From: an uncultured Alcaligenaceae bacterium | GTDB taxonomy: Bacteria; Pseudomonadota; Gammaproteobacteria; Burkholderiales; Burkholderiaceae_B | Direction: 5' to 3' | NCBI GenBank assembly: GCA_937952975.1 | Contig: CALFXX010000122.1 | Span: forward strand, 9,430 to 73,429 | DNA length: 64,000 nucleotides | In this document: piece by piece, positions 52,634-60,965 of the stretch | Layout: every line of letters starts with the position of its first letter | Numbering within the stretch: the first letter of the stretch is position 1 | Program-made: the position numbers and the translations under genes | The notes under the pieces: generated by a model | The model's input: only the letters and a program-made list of their open reading frames with translations | Told to the model about the DNA's origin: nothing | Databases searched by the model: none

Positions 52634-54049
52634 CTACAACCCAAGCTTTTTAAGATCAGGGCGCGCCAGGTGAAATTTGGTGACGCGCTGAAACGCGATC
52701 CCGATCTTGACCATCGTGGCATCGTCAAAAGGCTTGCCTAACAACTGCATCCCCACAGGCATCCCGTTATCAGCAAAACCGGCTGGCAACGAAACACCTG
52801 TGGTGCCCATGTAGTTACCCGCACGCGTGAACGCAGAGGTTGGGGTTTTTGACTCATCAACCTCGGTCAACGGACAAGCCCCCATCGGCACGCAGGGCGA
52901 AAGCAGCGCGTCAATGTTGCTCATCCAGTCTGTCCAGGCGGCGGTGGTACGACGATGGTCGGCCATGGCATCAATGTAATCAGCTGCTGAAATCTTGCGA
53001 CCTGACTGCACGCGCCTGCGCACAAACTCACCAAATGGCCGGGCGGCATCATCAATGTAGGCGCGATGAATCGCAAAGGCCTCAGCGGCGGTGATGTAAC
53101 CATTGCGCACCATCATGTCGTTGAAGTCGAACGGAAATGGCTTGTCGACCATCTGCGCACCAAGCTCAACCAACACGCGGCGTGTATCTTCAAGAATGCG
53201 CTTGATGTCCGCACCGACCGGAAGCGGATATTGCGCCTCGGGCATCATCGCAATGCGAATCCCCTGCAAAGGCTTGGCGCCTTCGGGCGGAGCCTGCCAC
53301 TGAAACAGTGGGTGACCACAGCTTGTTGGATCAAGCGGATCGGCGCCGGCCATCAGTTCAGTCAAGATGGCCGAGTCTTGCATATCGCGCGTCATGGGGC
53401 CGATCGAATCCAGGGTGCCCGACAACGCCAGGGCGCCATGCAAGCTAATCAAACCACGAGTCGTTTTTAGACCGGTAATACCATTCAACGAAGCAGGGAT
53501 CCGCACTGAGCCACCGGTGTCTGACCCAAGCGCAGCGGGCGCTAAGGCGGCAGCTACCGCCACACCCGAGCCACTTGAAGAGCCGCCCGGTACGCGATGC
53601 GTGGTCAAATCCCAAGGGTTTTTAGGGGTGCCCATCACAGGGTTGGTACCCCAGCCGCCAAAGGCGAACTCAACCATATGAGTTTTGCCAAGATTAATCA
53701 TGCCGGCGCGCAGCAGGCGCTCGACGGCTGTGCAGGTGGTGGGGCTGCGTCGCGTCACCCAATCTTGCGAGCCGCCTGTGGTGATTTGACCTTCGATGTC
53801 GCACAAATCTTTTGCCGCAATCGGCACGCCGTCTAAGACACTTAAGCTGTAGCCCGAGGCACGGCGTGCATCAGCAGCACGGGCTTGCGCCAGCACGCTG
53901 TCGGTGTCGACGCTGACGTAGGCGTGCAGCTCTTTATTGCCTTTATCGATTCGCGCCAAGTATTCTTTTGCAAGCTCTTCAGAGCTGAATTGTTTGTTGC
54001 GCAAACCCTGCGCGAGTTCGGTAAGGGTAGAGTAGGCGAGATCTGACAT
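52634..54049 (-). CDS. Amidase (amidase signature family)
   Basis: 471 residues from the ATG at 54049; a TTG at 54067 gives six more. The Ser-cisSer-Lys triad is visible: Lys in VPIAAKD, cis-Ser in GGSSSGSGVAVAAALAP, and nucleophile Ser in SDTGGSVRIPAS. GLKTTRG and PDI-type tail also fit. It hydrolyses an amide; the natural substrate is unknown. A GatA role is unlikely since no gatB/gatC genes are next to it and the tail differs. It is followed in the same direction, across the 311-base spacer, by fmdB. Confidence 0.92.
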   Translation of the reverse strand: MSDLAYSTLTELAQGLRNKQFSSEELAKEYLARIDKGNKELHAYVSVDTDSVLAQARAADARRASGYSLSVLDGVPIAAKDLCDIEGQITTGGSQDWVTRRSPTTCTAVERLLRAGMINLGKTHMVEFAFGGWGTNPVMGTPKNPWDLTTHRVPGGSSSGSGVAVAAALAPAALGSDTGGSVRIPASLNGITGLKTTRGLISLHGALALSGTLDSIGPMTRDMQDSAILTELMAGADPLDPTSCGHPLFQWQAPPEGAKPLQGIRIAMMPEAQYPLPVGADIKRILEDTRRVLVELGAQMVDKPFPFDFNDMMVRNGYITAAEAFAIHRAYIDDAARPFGEFVRRRVQSGRKISAADYIDAMADHRRTTAAWTDWMSNIDALLSPCVPMGACPLTEVDESKTPTSAFTRAGNYMGTTGVSLPAGFADNGMPVGMQLLGKPFDDATMVKIGIAFQRVTKFHLARPDLKKLGL

Positions 54050-54157
54050 GTTGAGGTGCTCTGACAATGTTCTGGTGGACAGGGATCGAAAGTCTTAAGG
54101 CGTAAATGCGTGAAGTTAAGCCTGCAGCTATTTCTAAGCGCATGAACAAAGTCAACA

Positions 54158-55429
54158 CTAATACAAAAACAACGCGGCGGCTACAAGTGTGGGGCCTAAG
54201 GCGGCAATAAATAAGCGACCGGGTGAAATCGTTTCGTTATCGAAGCTTGATTTCAAAATCGAAAACCCGGCTGGGTTGGGAGCATTGGCGATTACCGTCA
54301 AACCACCACCAGTCACAGCACCGGCCACCAACATATAGCGCCAGGCCTCAGTAGTGCCGTCTACCAATGAACCTAAATAGGTTAAAGCGGCATTATCGGT
54401 AATAGCCGTAAGCGCCGTTGACCCCCAAAACAAAACTGTAGGTGACAAGCTGCCTAATAAATCTTGCAGCCACCACTTTTGCAAAGCGCCTAACAACACG
54501 AGCCCGGCTAAAAAGAATCCAACCATCAAGCCCTCTTTGAGCATCAAGGGCGACTGAAAACGTTTATAGGCGTGACAAAAACCGATGAACAACACTAACA
54601 GCCCCATAAAAACCGCAGGGTGATGGGCAAAGACAACAATTCCAACCAAAAACACGATATGGATCAAAATGGTTAACGGCGGCACGTGCACGGGGGCATC
54701 TTGCGTCACACCACGGTGTGTTTCAACCTCGCCGCTGGCCAACGCTTTACGATTAATCAGCGTCAGAATGAACGCGTTGAATAACACGGCGATCACTGCA
54801 CGCCAACCAAAGTGCGTGAGCATGTAGGCAGAATCCCAGCCAAAGGTTTGCGCCACCATCAACACGGGTGGTGCTGCGTAGGCGCTTAAGACCCCGCCAA
54901 TCGACACGTTCACAAACAACACGCCGAGCGTCATGTATTTAAAAGCACTGTGCCCGGGCCGCTTGAAGTAAGCATCACGCAGCAACAAGGCCGCCAACGT
55001 CATGGCAGCGGGTTCAGTGATCAAAGAACCCGAAAGCGGCACAAAGGTCAGCACGACAAAATACGTGGCCAGTTGACGCGGCACAGGGATCATTCGGGCA
55101 AGTGCGCGTACGAGGCCACCGACAAGTTCAAGGATGGGGCGACTTGCAGCCACCACCATAATCGCAAACACAAAGAGTGGTTCGGTGAAATTGCGCGTGT
55201 CCATATACTCGACTGCGGTGGGTACACCGGCAATCAACGCCATCACAATCAGCAACACAAGTGCCCACACACCAAATACCGCTTCAACCTCAGACAAAAA
55301 ATGCCACAGGCCAGCGTGCGGGCCATGCTTGTGCGCTAAGCGGGCAAACACCGGTACAGAAAACGTATGTACGATTGCCAGCGCAAACAAAACCGTTGCG
55401 ATGATTTGGATTGAGTGAGGCATGGTCAT
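54158..55429 (-). CDS. Putative Na+/H+ antiporter
   Basis: 423 residues from the ATG at 55429, which has AAGG six bases upstream; the frame from 55498 adds residues without family match. Eleven or so hydrophobic helices; LSGSLITEPAAMTLAALLLR, NVSIGGVLSAYAAPPVLMVA, WGSTALTAITDNAALTYLGSL and IANAPNPAGFSIL match the Na_H_antiport_2 family of the ion transporter superfamily (related in plan to ArsB/NhaD). It probably exchanges sodium for protons at the inner membrane. Transported ion is assigned by family only. Confidence 0.87.
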   Translation of the reverse strand: MTMPHSIQIIATVLFALAIVHTFSVPVFARLAHKHGPHAGLWHFLSEVEAVFGVWALVLLIVMALIAGVPTAVEYMDTRNFTEPLFVFAIMVVAASRPILELVGGLVRALARMIPVPRQLATYFVVLTFVPLSGSLITEPAAMTLAALLLRDAYFKRPGHSAFKYMTLGVLFVNVSIGGVLSAYAAPPVLMVAQTFGWDSAYMLTHFGWRAVIAVLFNAFILTLINRKALASGEVETHRGVTQDAPVHVPPLTILIHIVFLVGIVVFAHHPAVFMGLLVLFIGFCHAYKRFQSPLMLKEGLMVGFFLAGLVLLGALQKWWLQDLLGSLSPTVLFWGSTALTAITDNAALTYLGSLVDGTTEAWRYMLVAGAVTGGGLTVIANAPNPAGFSILKSSFDNETISPGRLFIAALGPTLVAAALFLY

Positions 55430-55622
55430 GCGGTGCCTTGTTGAGTAGGTAAGAGAAAGATATAAAACGTGACAGGCGAACGGTGTCTGCAAAGCCACTC
55501 TGCCGATTGCGTTGGAGCGCAGACAGGTTCAGCTGACCCTAAGGACTATACCGTAGTGGGTTGCCCGAATGAAAGCTTTTGCAGCTGATTGTGTGTAAGA
55601 ATTGTTACCTGAGAGTTTCTAA
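55430..55622. other. Intergenic region upstream of the antiporter gene and the repeat array
   Basis: No gene is supported here. The region should contain the promoter of the minus-strand antiporter gene. I see no terminator, RNA gene or clear promoter box. Together with the repeat array that follows, it makes a 307-base gap. Confidence 0.4.
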
Positions 55623-55736
55623 ATGATTATGCTCTCGAACGATGCTTTTACTCTGTAGCAATGATCTTGAGCTGAAGTCATGATTCTGCTCTGGAGCCAT
55701 GATTCTAGTTCTCAGTCATTTTGGTCTTAAGCAACT
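55623..55736 (+). repeat. Six 19-bp degenerate tandem repeats abutting the allA start
   Basis: Units start at 55623, 55642, 55661, 55680, 55699 and 55718. Four begin ATGAT, one ATGCT and the last ATTTT; most share a T-(C/T)-T-G middle. Units 4 and 5 are the most alike (ATGATTCT shared start). The seventh position in register is the ATG of allA at 55737, which begins ATGCGAACTCT. The exact 19-base spacing is directly countable. Possible roles: repeated regulator sites or decoy starts; neither is shown. Confidence 0.65.
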
Positions 55737-56240
55737 ATGCGAACTCTACAAACTCAAACTCTAAGCGCGACCGCGTTTGCCCCGTACGGCGCAGTTTTAG
55801 GTGGCGCGCTGTCGAGCGGCCTGTTCATCAATGCGGGCACGAGCGAAAAAATCGCTCTGCCAGATCCCGACCTTGCGCAGGCGGGCGGCCAAGCCAGTTT
55901 GAACCTGTATCGTGCGCAAGCCAACCCTCTTCCGTTTGTCGCCCGTGAACTTGAGCGCCACGTCTTGGGCAGCCAGTCGTTTATCCCACTTGCAGGTGTA
56001 CCGTTTGTGGTAGTGGTTGCCGTAGGCGACCCCGCCGTTCAAGGCACACAACCACTTGAATCAAGCCTGGCCGCGTTTTGGCTAGATGGCTCGTGCGGCG
56101 TGAGTTTTAACCCGGGCACCTGGCATCACCCCTTGTTAGCGCAACAGCCAGGTGACTTTGTGGTACTCGAGCGCAAAGCGCTTGAAGTGGATTGCGAAAT
56201 CAAAGCGCTGCAAGAGCCGGTACAGATCTTGATGCGCTAA
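55737..56240 (+). CDS. allA: Ureidoglycolate lyase
   Basis: 167 residues, as usual for AllA. FAPYGAVLGG at the start, FINAGTSEKIALPD, RHVLGSQSFIPLAGVPFVVV, AFWLDGSCGVSFNPGTWHHP with the metal/active-site His pair and CEIKAL near the end are family marks. It releases glyoxylate and urea from ureidoglycolate in allantoin breakdown. No other allantoin-pathway genes are nearby, so it may be an orphan step. No Shine-Dalgarno precedes the ATG; the 19-bp array lies there instead. Confidence 0.9.
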   Translation: MRTLQTQTLSATAFAPYGAVLGGALSSGLFINAGTSEKIALPDPDLAQAGGQASLNLYRAQANPLPFVARELERHVLGSQSFIPLAGVPFVVVVAVGDPAVQGTQPLESSLAAFWLDGSCGVSFNPGTWHHPLLAQQPGDFVVLERKALEVDCEIKALQEPVQILMR

Positions 56241-56304
56241 GCGTTCAGTGCCCATGCACGCTGCGCACCTTAAGCGCTAACGCTTCGATACGACTTGTCG
56301 CGCG

Positions 56305-57912
56305 CTAAGCCCCGCTCAACATCATTTTTGCGGCTTTCTCTGCAATCACCAGCGTGGGCGAGTTGGTATTGCCCGATGTAATCGTTGGCATGATCGAGGC
56401 ATCCGCCACGCGCAGGCCTTGCACACCGTGCACACGTAAATTTGCATCGACCACGGCCATCGCATCTTGACCCATCTTGCAGGTACCCACTGGGTGAAAA
56501 ATCGTCGTGCCGATTTCGCCTGCTGCACGCGCCAACGACTCTTCACTATCATCCGTCATGCCTGGCTTAATCTCTTGAGGGTTAAAGCGCGCTAACGCCG
56601 ACTGACCGACGATGCGACGCGTTAAGCGAATGCTGTCAGCGGCCACACGGCGATCTTCGGCCGTTGATAAGTAGTTACATAAGATTTCGGGCGCCTGAGC
56701 GGTATCGGGCGACACGATGTTGACGTGACCACGACTCGTTGGACGCACGTTACAAATCGAAGCCGTAAACGCTGGAAAACTATGCAAGGGCTCGCCAAAT
56801 TTTTCAAGCGAGAGTGGCTGCACGTGGTATTCGACGTTTGCACGTGTTTGTTGTGGATCTGACTTTGCAAAGACACCTAATTGCGAAGGCGCCATGCTCA
56901 TGGGGCCGCGCCGCGTCAGAGCGTACTCAAGCCCGATCATTGCTTTGCCCCACAAAGAATTCACGATAGTGTTTAAGGTGCGCGTACCTTCAACGCGATA
57001 GATCATGCGCAACTGCAAATGGTCTTGCAAGTTTTGTCCAACACCTGGCAGTTCGTGTACGGTTTGAATACCAAGTGGTGCCAGCAGGCTTGTAGCGCCC
57101 AAGCCCGAGGCCTGCATGATTTGTGGCGTACCGATTGAACCGGCGGCCATGACCACCTCAGTATGCGCACGCGCAATGTGCTTGTAACCGTCTTTTAGAA
57201 ACTCAACACCAGTCACACGCTTGCCTTCAAACACCAGGCGCGTGGTGTGGGCATGCGTCAACACCGTTAGGTTGCGACGATGTTTAACTGGCCGCAAAAA
57301 TGCTTTTGAGGTGTTCCAGCGCCAACCCTCGCACTGATTGACTTCAAAGTAATCACTGCCCTCGTTATCGCCCGAATTAAAGTCATTAACGGGTTGAATG
57401 CCTGCCTGCGCTGCCGCCTCGCGAAACGAATCCAGAATCTCCCAAGATAAGCGCACGCGTTCGACATTCCACTCTCCGCCGGCGCCATGAAACTCACTGG
57501 CACCGCCGTGGTGGTTTTCCATGCCCTTGTACAACGGCAACAAGTCATCCCAACCCCAACCAGCGTTACCGAGTGCAGCCCAACCATCGTAGTCAGCGCG
57601 CTGGCCACGCATGTAAATCATGCCGTTAATCGATGAGCAGCCGCCCAACACGCGGCCGCGTGGGTAACCGAGTTGACGGCCATTCAACCCTGGATCAGCC
57701 TTGGTTTTGTAACACCAGTCGGTACGCGGATTGCCAATGCAATACAGATAACCGACGGGGATATGGATCCAGTGCCAGTTGTCGGGCCCGCCCGCTTCAA
57801 GCAGCAAGACTCGTTTAGAGGGATCAGCTGACAGCCGATTGGCCAACAGGCAACCGGCTGAGCCTGCACCTACGATGACATAATCAAAGTCTAAAGCGTT
57901 GGGTGTGCTCAT
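56305..57912 (-). CDS. GMC-family FAD oxidoreductase (choline dehydrogenase-like)
   Basis: 535 residues. FDYVIVGAGSAGCLLANRLS is the FAD-binding fold, GRVLGGCSSINGMIYMRGQ the GMC signature 1, AGSIGTPQIMQASGLG signature 2, and HPVGTCKMGQDAMAVVD holds the active-site His, with a final NTNSPTLVIAEKAA. It oxidises an alcohol to aldehyde using FAD. Similar to BetA in size, but no betaine genes (betB, betI) lie beside it, so the substrate is open. Eight bases after the start of this gene's upstream neighbour's stop, on the same strand, so likely co-transcribed with the fRMsr gene. Confidence 0.93.
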   Translation of the reverse strand: MSTPNALDFDYVIVGAGSAGCLLANRLSADPSKRVLLLEAGGPDNWHWIHIPVGYLYCIGNPRTDWCYKTKADPGLNGRQLGYPRGRVLGGCSSINGMIYMRGQRADYDGWAALGNAGWGWDDLLPLYKGMENHHGGASEFHGAGGEWNVERVRLSWEILDSFREAAAQAGIQPVNDFNSGDNEGSDYFEVNQCEGWRWNTSKAFLRPVKHRRNLTVLTHAHTTRLVFEGKRVTGVEFLKDGYKHIARAHTEVVMAAGSIGTPQIMQASGLGATSLLAPLGIQTVHELPGVGQNLQDHLQLRMIYRVEGTRTLNTIVNSLWGKAMIGLEYALTRRGPMSMAPSQLGVFAKSDPQQTRANVEYHVQPLSLEKFGEPLHSFPAFTASICNVRPTSRGHVNIVSPDTAQAPEILCNYLSTAEDRRVAADSIRLTRRIVGQSALARFNPQEIKPGMTDDSEESLARAAGEIGTTIFHPVGTCKMGQDAMAVVDANLRVHGVQGLRVADASIMPTITSGNTNSPTLVIAEKAAKMMLSGA

Positions 57913-57920
57913 GAGCGAGT

Positions 57921-58412
57921 CTATTCCGGCAACAGTGAAGAAAGAAAAATTTTACACAGGGCTTGCATGCCCGCTTGGTCAATCGCATCAAAACGATTCA
58001 GAACCGGGCTGTCGACATCCCAGACACCCAGCAACTTAGAACCACGCATTAACGGTACCACCAACTCAGAGCGGGAAGCGGCATCACAGGCAATATGACC
58101 CGGGAACGCGTGCACGTCAGGCACGAGTTGCGTTTGCCCAGTCGTTGCGGCCTTACCGCACACACCGCGATTGAGTGCAATGCGCAGGCAAGCTGGCTTG
58201 CCCTGAAACGGCCCAAGCACGAGCTCAGTGCCGTCATACAAATAAAAACCAACCCAGTTTAGGTCGGGCAAAGAGCTCATGACCAGCGCAGACAGATTGG
58301 CGGCATTCGCAATTAGATTGTGTTCGCCCACCATCAAGGCGTGCGCCTGCGTCGCCAGTGCTTCGTACTGGGCAGGCTTGGGAAGGTGAGCGAGTGACAT
58401 GGTGTCAAACAT
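57921..58412 (-). CDS. msrC: GAF-domain free methionine-(R)-sulfoxide reductase
   Basis: 163 residues; ATG 58400 is an alternative start. A single GAF domain with LNWVGFYLYDG and LGPFQGKPACL. The three Cys of fRMsr enzymes are visible in PACLRI, RGVCGKAA and HIACDAASRSELVVP, with GVWDVDSP after. It reduces free methionine-R-sulfoxide using a thioredoxin-type donor, a repair activity in the cytoplasm. Generic GAF annotation is common, but the Cys set makes this call specific. Confidence 0.9.
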   Translation of the reverse strand: MFDTMSLAHLPKPAQYEALATQAHALMVGEHNLIANAANLSALVMSSLPDLNWVGFYLYDGTELVLGPFQGKPACLRIALNRGVCGKAATTGQTQLVPDVHAFPGHIACDAASRSELVVPLMRGSKLLGVWDVDSPVLNRFDAIDQAGMQALCKIFLSSLLPE

Positions 58413-58615
58413 AGCGGCTAAGTGCGGTTTAAATCATTTTAAAAATGTGAAAGCAACGCATTTTAGCCCTTTGACTTCACCACTTTTATGCTGCGCTCAC
58501 GCGCCGGTGCGATCGACAAGTCACGCTGCGCTGCAACACCGAGAATCTATCCCATTGAGCTCGTGACAGGCCTCGCGCGACTTACACTAAGTGCATCATT
58601 CACCAAGGACTCAGC

Positions 58616-60139
58616 ATGAGCAACAAACGCAGAGCATTACTTCAAACAGGTTTCGCCATGACGGCCGGGCTTCTGGCGCAGGGGCATAGTGGGGCACAGG
58701 GTGTGAGCGGTCAGGCTGCGACCTCGACTGGGTCAGCGAGCGCTGGTGCAACGGCAACGACCGCACCGCCCACGGCCGCCTATGGCGCCGCAAATTTAGG
58801 CTTAGGGGTGACCAAACAACTCGGTGAGTTTCTGTCAGGCTTTAAGTACGAAGATGTTTCAGCGCCAGCGCTTCACGAAGCCAAGCGGGCCGTCTTAGAC
58901 TGGATGGGTTGCGCACTCGCCGGCAGCCAACACCCGACCCCGCAAATTTTGATCTCGACGTTTAAACAGATGGGTTCGTTTGCCGCGGCTACAGTGTTTG
59001 GGCAAAAGGGCGGCCTCAAGCTGAGTTTGCTGGATGCCGCTGTGGCCAACGGCCAAATGGGACACGTGCTGGACTTTGACGATACACACTTGGGTGGAGT
59101 GATTTTGCACACCAGCACGGCAACCTTACCAGCTCTCTTTGCGCTGGGCGAGGCGCGCAAAGCGTCAGGCAAAGCTCTGATGCTCGCCATGGTTGCGGCA
59201 TTTGAGGCGGGCATTCGTACGGGCCAGGCCATGCCCAGGCATCACCATGGCGGCTGGCATTTAACCGGCACCCTGGGCACAGTGGCCGCCAGTGCGGGCT
59301 CAGCCAAGTTGCTTGGGCTTGATGCACAACAAACGATTTATGCACTTGGCATTGGTTGTACGCAAGCTGCTGGCATGCAACAAAATCGCGGCAGTGACTG
59401 TAAGTCGCTGCATGCGGGTAAGTCTGCTTATCACGGCGTATTGGCTTCAATGCTGGCGTCAAACGGCTTTAACAGCTCGGCTGAAATTTTGGATGGCAGC
59501 TTGGGCTTTGTGCGCATTTACAGCAGCACACAAAACCTGCCCGCCTTGACGGCCGACCTAGGTAAATCTTGGCTGATCACCGGCAACGGCTACAAGCCCT
59601 ATGCGTGTGGCGTGGTGCTTCACCCGCTGATCGATGCGGCAATTGGCGTGTCGCGTCAGGCAAACATAAAAGCGCCAGACGTCGAGTCACTTGAGATCAC
59701 CGTGCACCCAGATGTCATCCGAATTACTGGCGTCGATGCGCCGGGCTCGGGGTTGATGTCAAAGTTCAGCGCCAACCATGCCGGGGCCGTCGCCTTCATT
59801 GATCAAGCGGGCGGCATTGTGCAATTTTCAAACGAACGGGCGCGCGACCCGGCCGTGCAGGCCCTACGCAAACGCGTGCAGATCAAGGCTTCAGACAACC
59901 TACGGCTTGATCAGGCCATTGCCAAGATCACCACACAGTCAGGCGCAATCGTTGAGGCCAAGATCGAGCACGCTACGGGCACGGTCGCCAACCCAATTTC
60001 AGATAAAGACCTTGAGAAAAAGTTTTTAGGCAATGCTGAGCCCGTGCTTGGCGCGACGCAAGCTGCAGTGGTGGCCAAACAAATCTGGGCGCTTGACCAG
60101 CTCGCGGACGTGGGAGATCTTGTACGACTATGTGGTTAG
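58616..60139 (+). CDS. MmgE/PrpD family protein with Tat-type leader
   Basis: 507 residues. The leader has NKRRALLQTGFAMTAGLLAQ, a twin-arginine motif and hydrophobic stretch, followed by an Ala/Thr/Gly-rich linker to about residue 55. The MmgE/PrpD fold follows: AVLDWMGCALAGSQHP, AVANGQMGHVLDFDDTH, HLTGTLGTVAASAGSAKLLG and NGYKPYACGVVLHPLIDA. Family members include 2-methylcitrate dehydratase and aconitate-like enzymes, usually cytoplasmic, so an exported version is unusual. A ribosome site (AAGGA, six bases before) supports the ATG. The regulator gene follows after 27 bases. Confidence 0.87.
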   Translation: MSNKRRALLQTGFAMTAGLLAQGHSGAQGVSGQAATSTGSASAGATATTAPPTAAYGAANLGLGVTKQLGEFLSGFKYEDVSAPALHEAKRAVLDWMGCALAGSQHPTPQILISTFKQMGSFAAATVFGQKGGLKLSLLDAAVANGQMGHVLDFDDTHLGGVILHTSTATLPALFALGEARKASGKALMLAMVAAFEAGIRTGQAMPRHHHGGWHLTGTLGTVAASAGSAKLLGLDAQQTIYALGIGCTQAAGMQQNRGSDCKSLHAGKSAYHGVLASMLASNGFNSSAEILDGSLGFVRIYSSTQNLPALTADLGKSWLITGNGYKPYACGVVLHPLIDAAIGVSRQANIKAPDVESLEITVHPDVIRITGVDAPGSGLMSKFSANHAGAVAFIDQAGGIVQFSNERARDPAVQALRKRVQIKASDNLRLDQAIAKITTQSGAIVEAKIEHATGTVANPISDKDLEKKFLGNAEPVLGATQAAVVAKQIWALDQLADVGDLVRLCG

Positions 60140-60166
60140 TATGACCAAGATGTGGAATAATGGGGT

Positions 60167-60961
60167 ATGACAATCCCCAGTGCCGCCACCAAATCTGGTA
60201 CGCAAGTTGTGCAGCGTGTTGCAGCCCTGCTGCGCGGGGTGTCAGCGCGCAACCGCATTGGCGCGCGCCTGATTGACCTGTGCACCGAGGTCGCCATCGA
60301 GCGTCCCACCGCGCACCGGATCCTGCAAGGTTTGGTCTCTGAAGGCCTGATCCGGCAAGACGAAAGTACCAAGCGATATTTTTTAGGCAGCGCCATTTAC
60401 GAAATGGGGCTGGCCGCCAGCCCACGCACCAATATTCGCGATCTGTGTCACCCTCACCTGCAACAAATTGCACAAGCCACGGGCGACACCGTGTCGCTGA
60501 CCGTGCGCGCTGGCTTTGATGGGGTGTGTATTGATCGTGCTGAAGGCGCGTTTCCGATCAAGGTGTTTGTGCTTGAAGTCGGCAAGCGACGGCCGCTAAA
60601 TGTTGGCGGTGGCGCCTTGGCCATTATGAGTTTTTTGGATGACAACGAGATCGAGCGTATCTTTAAAGTCAACGCCGAGCGCTGTCGCGAAAAATATCCA
60701 AATTACTCTGAAGCCAATGCGCGCAAAACGATTGCACGGGCACGCCAGCGCGGCTTTGTGATCAGTGACGTGATTGAACTACCGGGTGTGCGTTCGATCG
60801 CCGTGCCCTTAAGGGATAAAAACAATGTCCCCATCGCGGGTATCAGCGTCTCAACGTTAACCACGCGCATGGATAAGGCACGCTCAGATCTCGCGCTAAG
60901 CGAGATCACCAAAGCCATCGAGCAAATTCAGCAACACTTGCACAATAGCGAAACCGAATAA
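60167..60961 (+). CDS. IclR-family transcriptional regulator
   Basis: 264 residues. The winged-helix domain spans about 10-75 (ERPTAHRILQGLVSEGLIRQ is the recognition region), and the IclR effector domain follows, with GDTVSLTVRAGFDGVCIDRA, GGGALAIMSFL and VRSIAVPLRDKNNVPIAGIS. It probably controls the MmgE/PrpD gene just upstream, the convergent amidohydrolase gene or both, in response to a small carboxylate. Its stop lies four bases from the end of the convergent gene. Confidence 0.92.
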   Translation: MTIPSAATKSGTQVVQRVAALLRGVSARNRIGARLIDLCTEVAIERPTAHRILQGLVSEGLIRQDESTKRYFLGSAIYEMGLAASPRTNIRDLCHPHLQQIAQATGDTVSLTVRAGFDGVCIDRAEGAFPIKVFVLEVGKRRPLNVGGGALAIMSFLDDNEIERIFKVNAERCREKYPNYSEANARKTIARARQRGFVISDVIELPGVRSIAVPLRDKNNVPIAGISVSTLTTRMDKARSDLALSEITKAIEQIQQHLHNSETE

Positions 60962-60965
60962 GCGC

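Noticed and set aside
56241..56304. Short inverted repeat AAGCG/CGCTT between allA and the GMC gene as a bidirectional terminator
   Set aside because: The stem is only five pairs and no T-run follows on either strand.
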